DNA of 64,000 nucleotides, taken from NCBI GenBank assembly GCA_041649015.1, contig JBAZNU010000001.1, positions 558,001 to 622,000 of the forward strand. The letters are read 5' to 3'. Made by a program: the position numbers and the translations under genes. The stretch comes from Ignavibacteria bacterium. GTDB lineage: Bacteria; Bacteroidota; Ignavibacteria; Tepidaquicellales; Tepidaquicellaceae. This document shows, one piece after another, positions 1-8,966 of this stretch (its first letter is position 1; every line of letters begins with the position of its first letter). The notes beneath the pieces are model-generated. The model worked only from the letters and a program-made list of their open reading frames with translations. It searched no databases and was not told where the DNA came from.

Positions 1-192
1 TACCTCGCACAGCAGGTTTCAAAAGAAGACAGACGTAATGTAATTCTTAAACTCGCACCGAAAGGGGCACGGGTGAGGAAGAAAATTGAGGTTGTGCTGA
101 ACGAGTGTGAACAAACAATTCAAAAAAAACTTTCTGTTTCAGAGAAAAAGGATACTATAAAGCTTTTTCATAAACTGGAAAACTGTTTGTAA
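1..192 (+). CDS. MarR-family transcriptional regulator, C-terminal fragment
   Basis: The first 63 codons are open from the window edge and end at TAA 190-192, so the start lies outside the window. The visible part has the MarR winged-helix wing pattern (VSKEDRRNVILKLAPKG, compare the family's D-x-R-x-x-x-x-x-LT-x-x-G) followed by the long C-terminal helix that forms the dimer interface in this family. It is probably a small DNA-binding repressor. Its target cannot be told from this piece. A strong hairpin follows at 216-245, so its transcript probably ends here. Confidence 0.65.
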   Translation, partial: YLAQQVSKEDRRNVILKLAPKGARVRKKIEVVLNECEQTIQKKLSVSEKKDTIKLFHKLENCL

Positions 193-215
193 AAGATTTG
201 TGTGCTATTATGAGA

Positions 216-250
216 AAGTCTGACCCGCAGCAGCGGGTCAGACTTTTGTA
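216..250 (+). terminator. Intrinsic terminator after the MarR-family gene
   Basis: A perfect 13-bp stem (216-228 with 233-245) with a 4-nt AGCA loop runs into a T-rich tract. It lies 24 bp after the MarR stop. The T-rich side is on the plus strand, so it mainly serves the MarR gene, though the hairpin could also mark the end of the convergent ferritin gene. Confidence 0.8.
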
Positions 251-269
251 TTTTTGTAAGATGCTTTTG

Positions 270-779
270 TTATGCCGTCGCAGGAGGAGTAAAGACGCGG
301 GCTTTAAGCTCCTGGTCAATAATAAATAGTCCGCCGACATTATCGCCGACAAGTTTCATTCTGTTTACAAGCTTTGATATCGTTGCTTCTTCCTCAACCT
401 GTTCATCAACATACCATTTAAGGAAACTCGATGTCGCATGGTCGTTTTCTTTAATGGCAATGTCCATAAGGTCGTTGATTGATTTGGTTACAAGCTTTTC
501 GTGCTCATAGGTCTGCTCGCATACATCGAGAGCGGATTTAAAATTCTGCGGCGGTGTGTCGATTTGCGAAAGAACAATATTGCCGCTTCTTTCGAGAACA
601 TAGTTGTACAATTTCATCGCATGGAATGTTTCTTCCTGATACTGTACGTAGAAAAAGTTTGTGAACCCGTCAAGGTCAACAGAGTTGCAGTAAGCCGACA
701 TACCAAGGTAAAAATAAGCGGAATACAACTCTTTGTTAATTTGTTTGTTTATTGCATCTTCAAGTTTTTTTGATAACAT
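270..779 (-). CDS. ftnA: Bacterial non-heme ferritin
   Basis: This is a 169-residue iron-storage protein of the FtnA type that oxidises Fe(II) and stores it as a mineral core in a 24-subunit cytoplasmic shell. All ferroxidase positions of bacterial ferritin are present at the usual numbers: E17, Y24, E50, H53, E94 and Q127, with further acidic residues at 129-131 that could form the third iron site. The four-helix-bundle length is typical. A GGAG stands about 7 bases before the ATG. The gene is monocistronic and convergent with the MarR-type gene. No Fur box was recognised with confidence. Confidence 0.95.
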   Translation of the reverse strand: MLSKKLEDAINKQINKELYSAYFYLGMSAYCNSVDLDGFTNFFYVQYQEETFHAMKLYNYVLERSGNIVLSQIDTPPQNFKSALDVCEQTYEHEKLVTKSINDLMDIAIKENDHATSSFLKWYVDEQVEEEATISKLVNRMKLVGDNVGGLFIIDQELKARVFTPPATA

Positions 780-863
780 ATTTATCTCCGTTAAATATTT
801 AATTTTTATGTATATACATTAAAACGTTTATAAATGATTTTGAGTTCAAAATAATTCCCGTGT

Positions 864-2963
864 TTAAGGAAGAATCGTAACACTGTTTAGCACATCTCCG
901 ATGTAAATTTTATCGACTACATCAATTCCCTCAACAACCTCTCCGAAAATTGTGTAGGAGTTGTCAAGATGATAAAACGGAGAGTGGGTTATAAAGAACT
1001 GGCTTCCTTCCGTATCTTTTCCGTCAGATGCCATGCCAAGAATACCGCGTTCATAATGCAATGGAGCAAACTCTGAACGAATTGAATATTCCGGTCCGCC
1101 CCAGCCATTGTTCAGCGGGTCTCCGCCCTGTATAACGAAGTTTGGAATTACGCGGTGGAAAGCTGTATTGTTATAAAACCCTTTTTCGGCAAGTGATATA
1201 AAATTCATTACCGAATATGGCGCCTGATAGGGATAGAACTTTATTTTTATATCTCCTTTTGTTGTTTTAAGAACAGCATGCTGTTTGTTGTTTAACAGGT
1301 CTAAATCGTTTTGATTTTCCAAAAACTTTTTCTTTGCCGTAAAAGTGAAATCTTTGCCTGTTATCTTCTTTAAAGCATCTGAAGATTCTTTTGCTATTTT
1401 ATAATCCGTGCTGTTCAAGCCCGTCTTCAGTATATCGAGAGAATTTTCTGCTTTAAGGTTTCCCAACGCACGAATAACAAGACGCATTGCTTCTTTATCC
1501 TTCGGATAGACCATGTCCTGATAATCAAGCACAAGGATTGCTTTAGTCTCGGAAATGTCATTCAAATATATGCTGTCGCTTAATGAGGTAATGCACAAAT
1601 CCATTATTGACGGGTCTTTAGAGCTGACGAACTCGGAAAATATAAGACGCATTGTGTGCCTGTCTTTTGAATTGGCTTTATACTTTAGCTCGCCGAGGCT
1701 TTCAATAAACGAGCGGTAAAGCCCGTTCAGCTCCTTGCCGGCAATCATATCGCCCGATTCAATTTTGTTTTTATCAACGTATGCCTGTACATCTTTTGTA
1801 ATCATGTCCCGCATAGCATTGTAAACAGAGGCATCGTCGAAATACTTAAATGCGGATATAACGGCTGACTTTAATTCATACCCTTCAACATCTTTGTAAT
1901 ACGCCGTCAGTTCATCTTTTGCCGCATCTTTATAAATCATGCCCATTGTATTTATAGCCTCAGCAATCACGGGGATATCAACGGCTTTTCCTTTTATGAG
2001 GAACCACTGCAATTGCGGGAGTAACCCTGCTTTCAGCGTCCCGTCTTTGGAAGCCGAGAATACATTACCGAGAACTTTTAATGCCGTTGTTGCAAGATAT
2101 ACATCTTCGCCGCTGCCTTTACTGACAAGGAAGAATGCAAGGTCTTTATTGTTTGCTGTTTCCGGATTAAACCTGTTTATAGTTTGAAAGGAATTAAGTA
2201 TGTTTGTTTTTACCTGCCATACAGTTTCCTTTTCATAAAGACTCATAAGCGCGTTAACATCAGAGGAGATATATCCGTTTGCAAGAACAGCCCACATGCG
2301 TGTATCGGGGTTGTTTGAGCCAATTAGCAGGTTTATAGCGTCTTTGGCGTTTGCCAGCAGGACGCTGTTTCTTGTGTTGGCGAATGCATAAGCCGAGGCT
2401 CTTAAAGTTGATTCGTTCTTTGAAGCTGAAAGTTCAATTAACTTATTTATACTGCTTTCGCTCCTGATGTTTCTTCTTCCAAACCTTGCAAACGACATAG
2501 CCTGAGCGGTTTGAAGGGCATCGGACTCAAACTTATAAGCTGCAATTTTTTCGAGGTCTTCTGCGGTGCCTATATAACCGAGCGAATTCAGGGCTTCCAC
2601 TTTTACTCTTTCGTCCCGTGAATCAGCGATAATTTCATTCAAAGCATTTCTTGAATCGTTAAAAGGAAGAAGCCCGAGCGCATAAGCGGCTGTTACCCTT
2701 ATTTCTTCTGAGCGGCTTGAAAAAAGTTTTTCAACAGCGGGTCTGACGCCTTCTTCTTTTCCTATGCTGCCTATTGCCCAGAGAGCGCGGATAACCACGT
2801 TGTCATTTCTGTCGTCAAGAAAATTAATAAGTTCATTATTAACGCCGAATGTTCTTTCGTCCTGAAGTTTTATTATCTGCAATTCTTCGGGTGTAAAAAG
2901 CTGTGAGTAGGCGCTGCATGCGGAGATTAAGATGATTATCAGAATCAATAAATTTCTTTTCAT
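864..2963 (-). CDS. HEAT-repeat lipoprotein fused to a cyclophilin-type peptidyl-prolyl isomerase
   Basis: A 699-residue exported protein. The N-terminus is a hydrophobic signal ending in a lipobox (ISAC, Cys16), so it is probably a lipoprotein. Residues about 40-540 are helical HEAT/armadillo-like repeats (for example DDRNDNVVIRALWAIGSIG), a protein-binding superhelix. Residues 562-699 are a complete cyclophilin domain with FHRVIPNFVIQGGDP, GSQFFIT and the final LDNSYTIFG segment, expected to catalyse proline isomerisation in the periplasm. The likely role is envelope protein folding, with the HEAT part holding clients. Downstream of pgi on the same strand but separated from it by a terminator. 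Confidence 0.88.
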   Translation of the reverse strand: MKRNLLILIIILISACSAYSQLFTPEELQIIKLQDERTFGVNNELINFLDDRNDNVVIRALWAIGSIGKEEGVRPAVEKLFSSRSEEIRVTAAYALGLLPFNDSRNALNEIIADSRDERVKVEALNSLGYIGTAEDLEKIAAYKFESDALQTAQAMSFARFGRRNIRSESSINKLIELSASKNESTLRASAYAFANTRNSVLLANAKDAINLLIGSNNPDTRMWAVLANGYISSDVNALMSLYEKETVWQVKTNILNSFQTINRFNPETANNKDLAFFLVSKGSGEDVYLATTALKVLGNVFSASKDGTLKAGLLPQLQWFLIKGKAVDIPVIAEAINTMGMIYKDAAKDELTAYYKDVEGYELKSAVISAFKYFDDASVYNAMRDMITKDVQAYVDKNKIESGDMIAGKELNGLYRSFIESLGELKYKANSKDRHTMRLIFSEFVSSKDPSIMDLCITSLSDSIYLNDISETKAILVLDYQDMVYPKDKEAMRLVIRALGNLKAENSLDILKTGLNSTDYKIAKESSDALKKITGKDFTFTAKKKFLENQNDLDLLNNKQHAVLKTTKGDIKIKFYPYQAPYSVMNFISLAEKGFYNNTAFHRVIPNFVIQGGDPLNNGWGGPEYSIRSEFAPLHYERGILGMASDGKDTEGSQFFITHSPFYHLDNSYTIFGEVVEGIDVVDKIYIGDVLNSVTILP

Positions 2964-3007
2964 ATACTTTTAGAATAAGTGAACGGGCGATGATTGTTAT
3001 AAAATAT

Positions 3008-3035
3008 CCGCTCCCCGGTTGTTACAGGGGAGCGG
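3008..3035 (-). terminator. Terminator after pgi
   Basis: The 9-bp stem CCGCTCCCC (3008-3016) pairs with GGGGAGCGG (3027-3035). Read on the minus strand it follows the pgi stop by about 10 bases and leads into an AT-rich, T-containing stretch. It separates pgi from the HEAT/cyclophilin gene. Confidence 0.7.
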
Positions 3036-3045
3036 TGCAAAAAAT

Positions 3046-4365
3046 TTATTTACCAAGTAATTTAAACATGTTCTTTTTGTATGCCTCAACCCCGGGCTGG
3101 TCAAAGGGGTTAACGCCAAGCATGTAACCGCTGACGGCACAGGCAAACTCGAAGAAGTAAATTAGTCCTCCAAGGACCTTTTCATTGAGCGCCGGTATTT
3201 CTATCGTAACCGAAGGCACGCCCCCGTCTTTATGGGCTTGAAACGTTCCGAGCATTGCCTTTTCGTTTACATAATTTATATTCTTTCCGGCAATGTAATT
3301 CAGCTCGTCAAGGTTTGATTCGTCGGCAGGTATAAGCAGTTTCTTTCCTGCTTTCTTTACCCAAATATTGGTTTCAAATATATTTCTTTTGCCGTCCTGA
3401 ATATACTGCCCCATTGAATGCAGGTCGGTCGAAAAGACAGCCCCGGCGGGGAAAATCCCTTTTCCTTCCTTGCCTTCGCTCTCTCCGTAAAGCTGTTTCC
3501 ACCATTCGATAAAATAGTAAAGCTGCGGCGAAAAACTTGTCAGGATTTCTGTGGTCTTTCCTTTTCTGTAAAGCAGGTTTCTTACGGCTGCATATATCAT
3601 TGCAGGATTCTCTTCAAACTTATCTTTGCCCATAAGAAGCGTTTCCATGTCTTCGGCGCCTTTTATTAAATCTTTAATGTTGTACCCGCCGCAGGCAACG
3701 GGCAAAAGACCGACCGGCGAAAGAACCGAAAACCTTCCGCCGACATCATCGGGGATTACAAACGATTTGTACCCTTCCATATCAGCAAGCTTATTCAGTG
3801 CGCCTTTTGATTTGTCGGTAATAGCAACAATCCTGCTGGCAGCCACCTCCTTGCCGAACTTCTTTTCGGCAAGATTCTTTAAAAGTCTGAATGCTATCGC
3901 GGGTTCAGCGGTAGTGCCTGATTTGGAAATCACTATAACTGTGAATTTTTTATCTTCAAGAACTTCCATTAAATCGGCGAGATAATCTTCACTGATATTC
4001 TGTCCGGCAAAGACTATATGCGGCATTCCGGCTTTCTTTTTAAAGAGGTGCTTGAACGAGTGCTGAAGGGCTTCGATAACGGCACGAGCGCCCAGATAAG
4101 AACCGCCGATACCGGCTACAACTATTATTTCAGATTTTCTTCTCAAATAGCGGGCGGTTTCATCGAGTGCTTTAATTTCTTCTTTGGTTATGCTCGAAGG
4201 AAGGTCAAGCCAGCCGAGAAAATCATTTCCCTTCCCGGAATAATTAATTAAATCTTTGTAACATTTAACCGTTTCCTTCTTTACAGAGTTGAATTCGCTT
4301 TCTGAAACAAACTGCAAAGAATTTTCTACGTTGATATTAAGGTTATTCACCGATATAGATTTCAT
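3046..4365 (-). CDS. pgi: Glucose-6-phosphate isomerase
   Basis: A 439-residue cytoplasmic enzyme interconverting glucose-6-phosphate and fructose-6-phosphate. Its length matches the shorter Bacillus/Thermotoga-type Pgi. Recognisable sugar-isomerase segments are GIGGSYLGARAVIEAL near residue 85, the phosphate-binding VISKSGTTAEPAIAF near 145, GGRFSVLSPVGLLP near 210 and STDLHSMGQYIQDG near 315. A strong AGGAGG lies 5 bases before the ATG, unusual for this AT-rich, SD-poor sequence, and supports the start. Monocistronic with its own terminator. Confidence 0.97.
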   Translation of the reverse strand: MKSISVNNLNINVENSLQFVSESEFNSVKKETVKCYKDLINYSGKGNDFLGWLDLPSSITKEEIKALDETARYLRRKSEIIVVAGIGGSYLGARAVIEALQHSFKHLFKKKAGMPHIVFAGQNISEDYLADLMEVLEDKKFTVIVISKSGTTAEPAIAFRLLKNLAEKKFGKEVAASRIVAITDKSKGALNKLADMEGYKSFVIPDDVGGRFSVLSPVGLLPVACGGYNIKDLIKGAEDMETLLMGKDKFEENPAMIYAAVRNLLYRKGKTTEILTSFSPQLYYFIEWWKQLYGESEGKEGKGIFPAGAVFSTDLHSMGQYIQDGKRNIFETNIWVKKAGKKLLIPADESNLDELNYIAGKNINYVNEKAMLGTFQAHKDGGVPSVTIEIPALNEKVLGGLIYFFEFACAVSGYMLGVNPFDQPGVEAYKKNMFKLLGK

Positions 4366-4658
4366 GATATCCTCCTGTTAATTGTAACAAGATTATAACA
4401 ATATTTTTATACTTTTGTAATACAAATAGTAAGGGCAGTATGCGTCATTCTTTAGTAACATCAAACAGTTATAGGCATTTAACCCGGCAAGGAAAACTCT
4501 TTAATCTTCTTCCAATAATTGAATGCAGGAGAAATATATTCTGTTGAAGGGGTTTTTGTAAATCCACAGTGTTGAACCTTTTATTATAGATTTTAATTAA
4601 CATGGTTATTATATATTTTAATTGTAATAAGAACACTGATTAATTTATTTTATAAATT

Positions 4659-6038
4659 ATGAAACTTCAAAAAACTCTTTCCCGCGTACTTGACGGTTTA
4701 ATACTTCTTGTATTTCTTCTTTTCCTTTCTTCAGCAGGATTTCATGACAGCAGGACATCGGGCTGGTATCAGCAGTGGTTTCCTAACCTGAACGGCGGTA
4801 CTATTAAGGATATTACTTTTCTTGATAGTCTGACGGGGTTTGCGGTGACGACAACAAATTCTTCAGTTCAGGCATACATATTAAAAACTACAAATGGTGG
4901 AGACAACTGGGATATTATATATACTTATATACCTCCATCTGTAAATTCCGAATTTAATAGAATTCAGTTTGTGAACAGCAATACGGGCTTTACATCCACT
5001 AATTATTTTGATTTTTTTAAAACCACAGATGGTGGTTTAAATTGGACTAATCATTCAAATCAACCAACTGGCGCAGAAGATTTTAGTGCAATAAACAAAG
5101 ATACTCTTTTTTACGTTTACAGCGGTGGTTTTGGCGGCGGTGTGTATCGTTCCATTAACGGCGGTATAAACTGGACACGAATCTGGACAAACGGCACAAG
5201 CGACAATCCTGATAAGATTTATATGTACGATAAGAACATTGGTTTCTCGTGTGTTGTTTCTTCAATTTCGCATTTTAGAAAAACCACAAATGGTGGATTC
5301 AATTGGTTTGAGATTAATCCTACAGATGCTTTTTTAGACATAAAATTTGTCGATACGCTAACCGGGTGGAAAGGTTCAAATAGAATACAGAAGACTACAG
5401 ATGGCGGACTGACATGGTTTCTTCAAACACCTCCAAATGTTTCATCAGTTATAATTCGCTCCATATCAATGATTAATAAGGATACCGTCTGGTTGGGAGG
5501 AACATCCTTTGTGGGAGTTGGAAGTAATTACTACGGTGTCTTAATAAAAACAACCAATGGCGGAACTAACTGGGGATATCAAATCCCGAATATTGCAATT
5601 CATTCCAGAAGATATAAAAATATTAATTTTATTAATTCTAATAATGGTTGGGCTTATGTTGATCAAGAAGAATTTAATGATGGAATACATACAAAAGTTG
5701 TCGGCAACGACACCACCTACTACACAGGCATCAAACTTGTGCCGAACTTCGTACCTGAAGTATTTTCGCTCGGACAAAACTACCCGAACCCGTTCAATCC
5801 CTCAACAAACATACAGTTTGAACTGAAAGAGCCGTCTCACATAACACTGAAGGTTTACGACGTTCAGGGACGTGAGGTAAAGGAGCTTGTAAACGGCAGA
5901 TGGGGCACGGGCAGGTTCATAGCAGATTTTGACGCAACAGACTTTTCAACCGGAGTTTACTTCTATAAAATCATAATAAACGGAGAAACGACAAGGCAAA
6001 CCTTTTCGGAAACAAAGAGGATGGTTTTAATAAAATAA
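4659..6038 (+). CDS. Secreted YCF48/BNR-type beta-propeller protein with T9SS sorting domain
   Basis: A 459-residue exported protein. A signal peptide or membrane segment covers residues about 10-28. Residues about 40-340 hold six or more blades carrying KTTNGGxNW or KTTDGGLxW motifs, the Asp-box-like signature of YCF48/BNR propellers. The last 85 residues are a T9SS C-terminal sorting domain (SLGQNYPNPFNPSTNIQFEL, then LKVYDVQGREV and TGVYFYKI). It is expected to cross the outer membrane and be surface-bound or released. The ligand is unknown. It is divergent from pgi across 293 bp, in which only AT-rich sequence and no clear motif was seen. Confidence 0.85.
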   Translation: MKLQKTLSRVLDGLILLVFLLFLSSAGFHDSRTSGWYQQWFPNLNGGTIKDITFLDSLTGFAVTTTNSSVQAYILKTTNGGDNWDIIYTYIPPSVNSEFNRIQFVNSNTGFTSTNYFDFFKTTDGGLNWTNHSNQPTGAEDFSAINKDTLFYVYSGGFGGGVYRSINGGINWTRIWTNGTSDNPDKIYMYDKNIGFSCVVSSISHFRKTTNGGFNWFEINPTDAFLDIKFVDTLTGWKGSNRIQKTTDGGLTWFLQTPPNVSSVIIRSISMINKDTVWLGGTSFVGVGSNYYGVLIKTTNGGTNWGYQIPNIAIHSRRYKNINFINSNNGWAYVDQEEFNDGIHTKVVGNDTTYYTGIKLVPNFVPEVFSLGQNYPNPFNPSTNIQFELKEPSHITLKVYDVQGREVKELVNGRWGTGRFIADFDATDFSTGVYFYKIIINGETTRQTFSETKRMVLIK

Positions 6039-6178
6039 ATACGATGTTCGCATTGCGAATAAAACCACATAAACCTGTATAGGAAAAGAAACAGTTTATT
6101 ATTATTCCCCCTTTTTGAATTAATTCTTTGGGGAGTTTTTTGTAAATTGATGTTTACGAAAGAAAATACATCAAATAA

Positions 6179-7585
6179 ATGAAAACTATTATCGAGCCTT
6201 TCAGGATTAAGTCTGTTGAGTATGTTAAGACCACAACTGTAAAGGAAAGAGAAGAAATTATAAAGAATGCTTTTTATAATCCGTTCTTTATTCACGCCGA
6301 GGACGTGCTGATTGACCTTTTAACCGACAGCGGCACCTCTGCGATGAGCTCAAAGCAATGGGCGGCTATTATGGACGGCGACGAATCTTACGCAGGTTCA
6401 AAATCATACTTCAGGTTTGAAGCCGCTACAAGAAAAATCTTCGGCTTTAAGCATTGTATCCCTGTTCATCAGGGACGCGCCGCAGAGCGGATTCTGTTTA
6501 CATTCCTGCTCAGCGATATTGATAAAGACGGGCGCTTTGTTAATTCGGGAAAGGGCAAAAGTATTCCAAGCAATAACCATTTTGATACTACACGCGCAAA
6601 CATAGAGTTTAACGGTGCGGAAGCGGTTGACCTTGTTATTGAAGAGGGCAAGCACCCCGAGGTTATTCATCCCTTCAAAGGGAATATGGATACAAAGAAG
6701 CTCCGCGGGTTTATTGAAAAGACAGGTGTAAAAAATATCCCCGTCTGTATGCTTACGATAACGAACAATACGGGAGGCGGTCAGCCCGTATCGATGGAAA
6801 ACATCCGCGAAGTAAGCAGGATTTGCAAAGAATATAAAATCCCCTTCTTCATCGATGCGTGCAGGTTTGCAGAGAATGCTTATTTCATTAAGATAAGAGA
6901 AAAGGGTTACGAGAATAAATCCATTATGGAAATCTGCAATGAAATGTTTTCCTATGCTGACGGATGCACTATGTCGGCTAAGAAGGATGCTTTCGCAAAC
7001 ATCGGTGGTTTCCTTTCTATGAACAATGAAGAGTGGTATCATAACTGCAAAAACCTGCTTATCATAACGGAAGGGTATGAAACATACGGCGGCCTCGCCG
7101 GACGCGACCTTGAAGCGATTGCACAAGGGCTCGAAGAAGTTGTAGATGAAAGCTACCTGCATTACAGAATTATTTCCTCGAAGTATCTCGGCGATAAACT
7201 TGAAGCAAACGGAATTCCCTTCATAAAACCTGTCGGCGGTCATGCTCTTTATCTTGACGCAAAAGGTTTTCTTCCGAATATTCCCGTTGACCAGTATCCC
7301 GGTCAGGCGCTTGTGGTTGAACTTTACAAGCTGGGCGGTATAAGGGCGGCTGAAATCGGAAGCATCATGTTCGGAAAGTACGACGCAAAAGGAAAACTGA
7401 TTCCCGCTGATATGGAGCTCGTTCGCCTTGCAATTCCAAGAAGGGTTTACACGCAGAGCCACATTGATTTCGTTGCAGAGGTTCTTATCGAAATCAGCAA
7501 GAACAAAGATAAAATCAGAGGCGTTAAGATAGTTGAAGAGCCGAAGTTTCTCCGCCACTTCACGGCGAAATTTGATTTGGTATAA
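6179..7585 (+). CDS. tnaA: Tryptophanase (tryptophan indole-lyase)
   Basis: A 468-residue PLP enzyme of the tryptophanase/tyrosine phenol-lyase family. The PLP lysine lies in CTMSAKKDAF (K269). Two residues that separate the family members both point to tryptophanase: FDTT near 135-138 carries the Asp equivalent to E. coli TnaA D137 (Thr in tyrosine phenol-lyase), and LRHFTAKF near the C-terminus carries the His equivalent to TnaA H463 (Phe448 in tyrosine phenol-lyase). It should split tryptophan to indole, pyruvate and ammonia in the cytoplasm. No tnaC-like leader peptide or tnaB permease is visible. The next gene starts 15 bases downstream, suggesting co-transcription. Confidence 0.9.
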   Translation: MKTIIEPFRIKSVEYVKTTTVKEREEIIKNAFYNPFFIHAEDVLIDLLTDSGTSAMSSKQWAAIMDGDESYAGSKSYFRFEAATRKIFGFKHCIPVHQGRAAERILFTFLLSDIDKDGRFVNSGKGKSIPSNNHFDTTRANIEFNGAEAVDLVIEEGKHPEVIHPFKGNMDTKKLRGFIEKTGVKNIPVCMLTITNNTGGGQPVSMENIREVSRICKEYKIPFFIDACRFAENAYFIKIREKGYENKSIMEICNEMFSYADGCTMSAKKDAFANIGGFLSMNNEEWYHNCKNLLIITEGYETYGGLAGRDLEAIAQGLEEVVDESYLHYRIISSKYLGDKLEANGIPFIKPVGGHALYLDAKGFLPNIPVDQYPGQALVVELYKLGGIRAAEIGSIMFGKYDAKGKLIPADMELVRLAIPRRVYTQSHIDFVAEVLIEISKNKDKIRGVKIVEEPKFLRHFTAKFDLV

Positions 7586-7600
7586 ACTTAAAATAATTAT

Positions 7601-7951
7601 ATGGATTTTACAGGCAAGGTACATAAAATATTTCCTGTTCAGGAATTTAAAAACAACTTCACAAAAAGAGAGTTTGTAATTGCCGATGAAACGGGGCAGT
7701 TCCCGCAGTACATAACTTTTCAGCTGCTTAAAGACAGATGTTCGCTGATTGAAAAGTTTAATGAAGGCGATATGGTAAAGGTTGCTTTTAATCTTAACGG
7801 AAGAGAGTGGACAAACCCCGAAGGTAAGCAGGTTTATTTTAATTCGCTTGTCGCCTGGAAGATTGAACCCGCGGAAGGCGGAAGTTCAAGGCAGGACGCA
7901 AACGAACCACCCGATGAATTCGCTGCCAACAGCGATGACATGCCGTTCTGA
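7601..7951 (+). CDS. DUF3127 OB-fold (SSB-like) protein
   Basis: A 116-residue cytoplasmic protein of the DUF3127 family, an OB-fold group related to single-stranded-DNA-binding proteins. The N-terminal 90 residues match the family (FTGKVHKIFPVQEFKNNF, then GREWTNPEGKQVYFNSL). A short acidic, flexible tail ends in DDMPF, which closely resembles the DDIPF tip by which bacterial SSB recruits repair and replication partners. The convergent metallo-hydrolase gene ends 10 bases away with no room for a terminator. A nucleic-acid role is inferred from the fold and tail. The exact function is unknown. Confidence 0.8.
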   Translation: MDFTGKVHKIFPVQEFKNNFTKREFVIADETGQFPQYITFQLLKDRCSLIEKFNEGDMVKVAFNLNGREWTNPEGKQVYFNSLVAWKIEPAEGGSSRQDANEPPDEFAANSDDMPF

Positions 7952-7961
7952 TTAAAAAAGT

Positions 7962-8966
7962 TTAAGGGGTTATTGAGTCCTGAACAGTAGCCCCTGTTTG
8001 TCTCCATATTTTCTGCTCCCCGGGCTTCAATGCTATTATCTTGTCTTTAAGCGGTTTATATGCCGTTAATGAATCAACGAGTTCATTCAAAACTTGCAGA
8101 GGTTTATTCTCATCCGTAAAATATTTTACAGTTCCGTAGTGAACGGGTATCATGTAATCCGCCTTAACATCTTTAAATAAGTCGAGAGCTTCAATTGATG
8201 ATGTGTGGTGCCAGAAACCCGTGGAATCGCAATTCCTGCAGGGCCCTATTGGTATCAGCGATACGCCTATATCAAACTTTTCGCCTATTTTCTTAAATGC
8301 CGTATCGTGATATCCCGTGTCGCCCGCATAATAAAAAGTTACATCTTTATATTCAATAATAAACCCGGTTGCCCCTTCTTCTTTCCATGTGTAAGTGTCA
8401 AACCCGTACCGTCCTCCGTTATGGTATGCAAAGACGGGTGTAACTTTCATGCCGGAAACATAAACAGGTCTTCCGATAAAATTCCTGAACCTTGTGTCTG
8501 CCTTGCTGACCCTTATCATAGTTACATCGTAATCAGGAAGGTAATTTTCAACTCCTTCGGGAAATACAAGTTTTGTGTTCGGAAATTTTTCCGTTAAATC
8601 ACTTAACGATGAATAGCTAAGATGGTCCATGTGAGAGTGTGAGACAAAAATAACATCAAGCTTGCTGAGGCTGTCTATCCTCAATCCCGGCTCTGTCCTT
8701 CTCATTAGCACTCCGCCGAAACGCTTGTTAAAAAACGGGTCAAACATAATTACTTTATCGTATATCTGAACAAGCGTTGCCGAATGGCCTATCATTAACA
8801 CCGACACCTTTACGCTGTCATGAACAGGGTTATAAAATTTGGAAACTTTTTGCGGCTCGCTCGTTATAGATTCGCCTATGTTGTGTACCAGAAGCCTTGC
8901 AGGCCAACACCCTGCCGCAGATAAGGAAACAAATAATATTAATATATATAAAATTCTTTTCATCAA
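7962..8966 (-). CDS. MBL-fold metallo-hydrolase lipoprotein (NAPE-PLD/UlaG-like)
   Basis: A 334-residue metallo-beta-lactamase-fold hydrolase. The N-terminus is a lipoprotein signal (hydrophobic run, then SAAGC), placing it in the periplasm or on a membrane face. The metal motif HSHMDHLS lies near residue 110, with later ligands in YAGDTGYHD and IPVHYGTVKYF. The arrangement matches the NAPE-PLD-like/UlaG subgroup, which cleaves phosphodiester or lactone bonds. The actual substrate is unknown. The ATG overlaps the TGA of the upstream outer-membrane protein gene by 4 bases, so the two are translationally coupled. Confidence 0.85.
   Translation of the reverse strand: MMKRILYILILFVSLSAAGCWPARLLVHNIGESITSEPQKVSKFYNPVHDSVKVSVLMIGHSATLVQIYDKVIMFDPFFNKRFGGVLMRRTEPGLRIDSLSKLDVIFVSHSHMDHLSYSSLSDLTEKFPNTKLVFPEGVENYLPDYDVTMIRVSKADTRFRNFIGRPVYVSGMKVTPVFAYHNGGRYGFDTYTWKEEGATGFIIEYKDVTFYYAGDTGYHDTAFKKIGEKFDIGVSLIPIGPCRNCDSTGFWHHTSSIEALDLFKDVKADYMIPVHYGTVKYFTDENKPLQVLNELVDSLTAYKPLKDKIIALKPGEQKIWRQTGATVQDSITP

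Noticed and set aside
155..352. 65-codon minus-strand frame over the MarR terminator
   Set aside because: It runs across the hairpin and the end of ferritin; a shadow.
6105..6142. Possible terminator between the T9SS protein gene and tnaA
   Set aside because: CCCC and GGGG runs face each other, but the inner T-tracts do not pair, so the hairpin is weak despite a following T-run.
6404..7624. 406-codon open frame on the minus strand, antisense to tnaA
   Set aside because: It mirrors the codon structure of tnaA, resembles no known protein and overlaps a certain gene over its whole length; a shadow frame.
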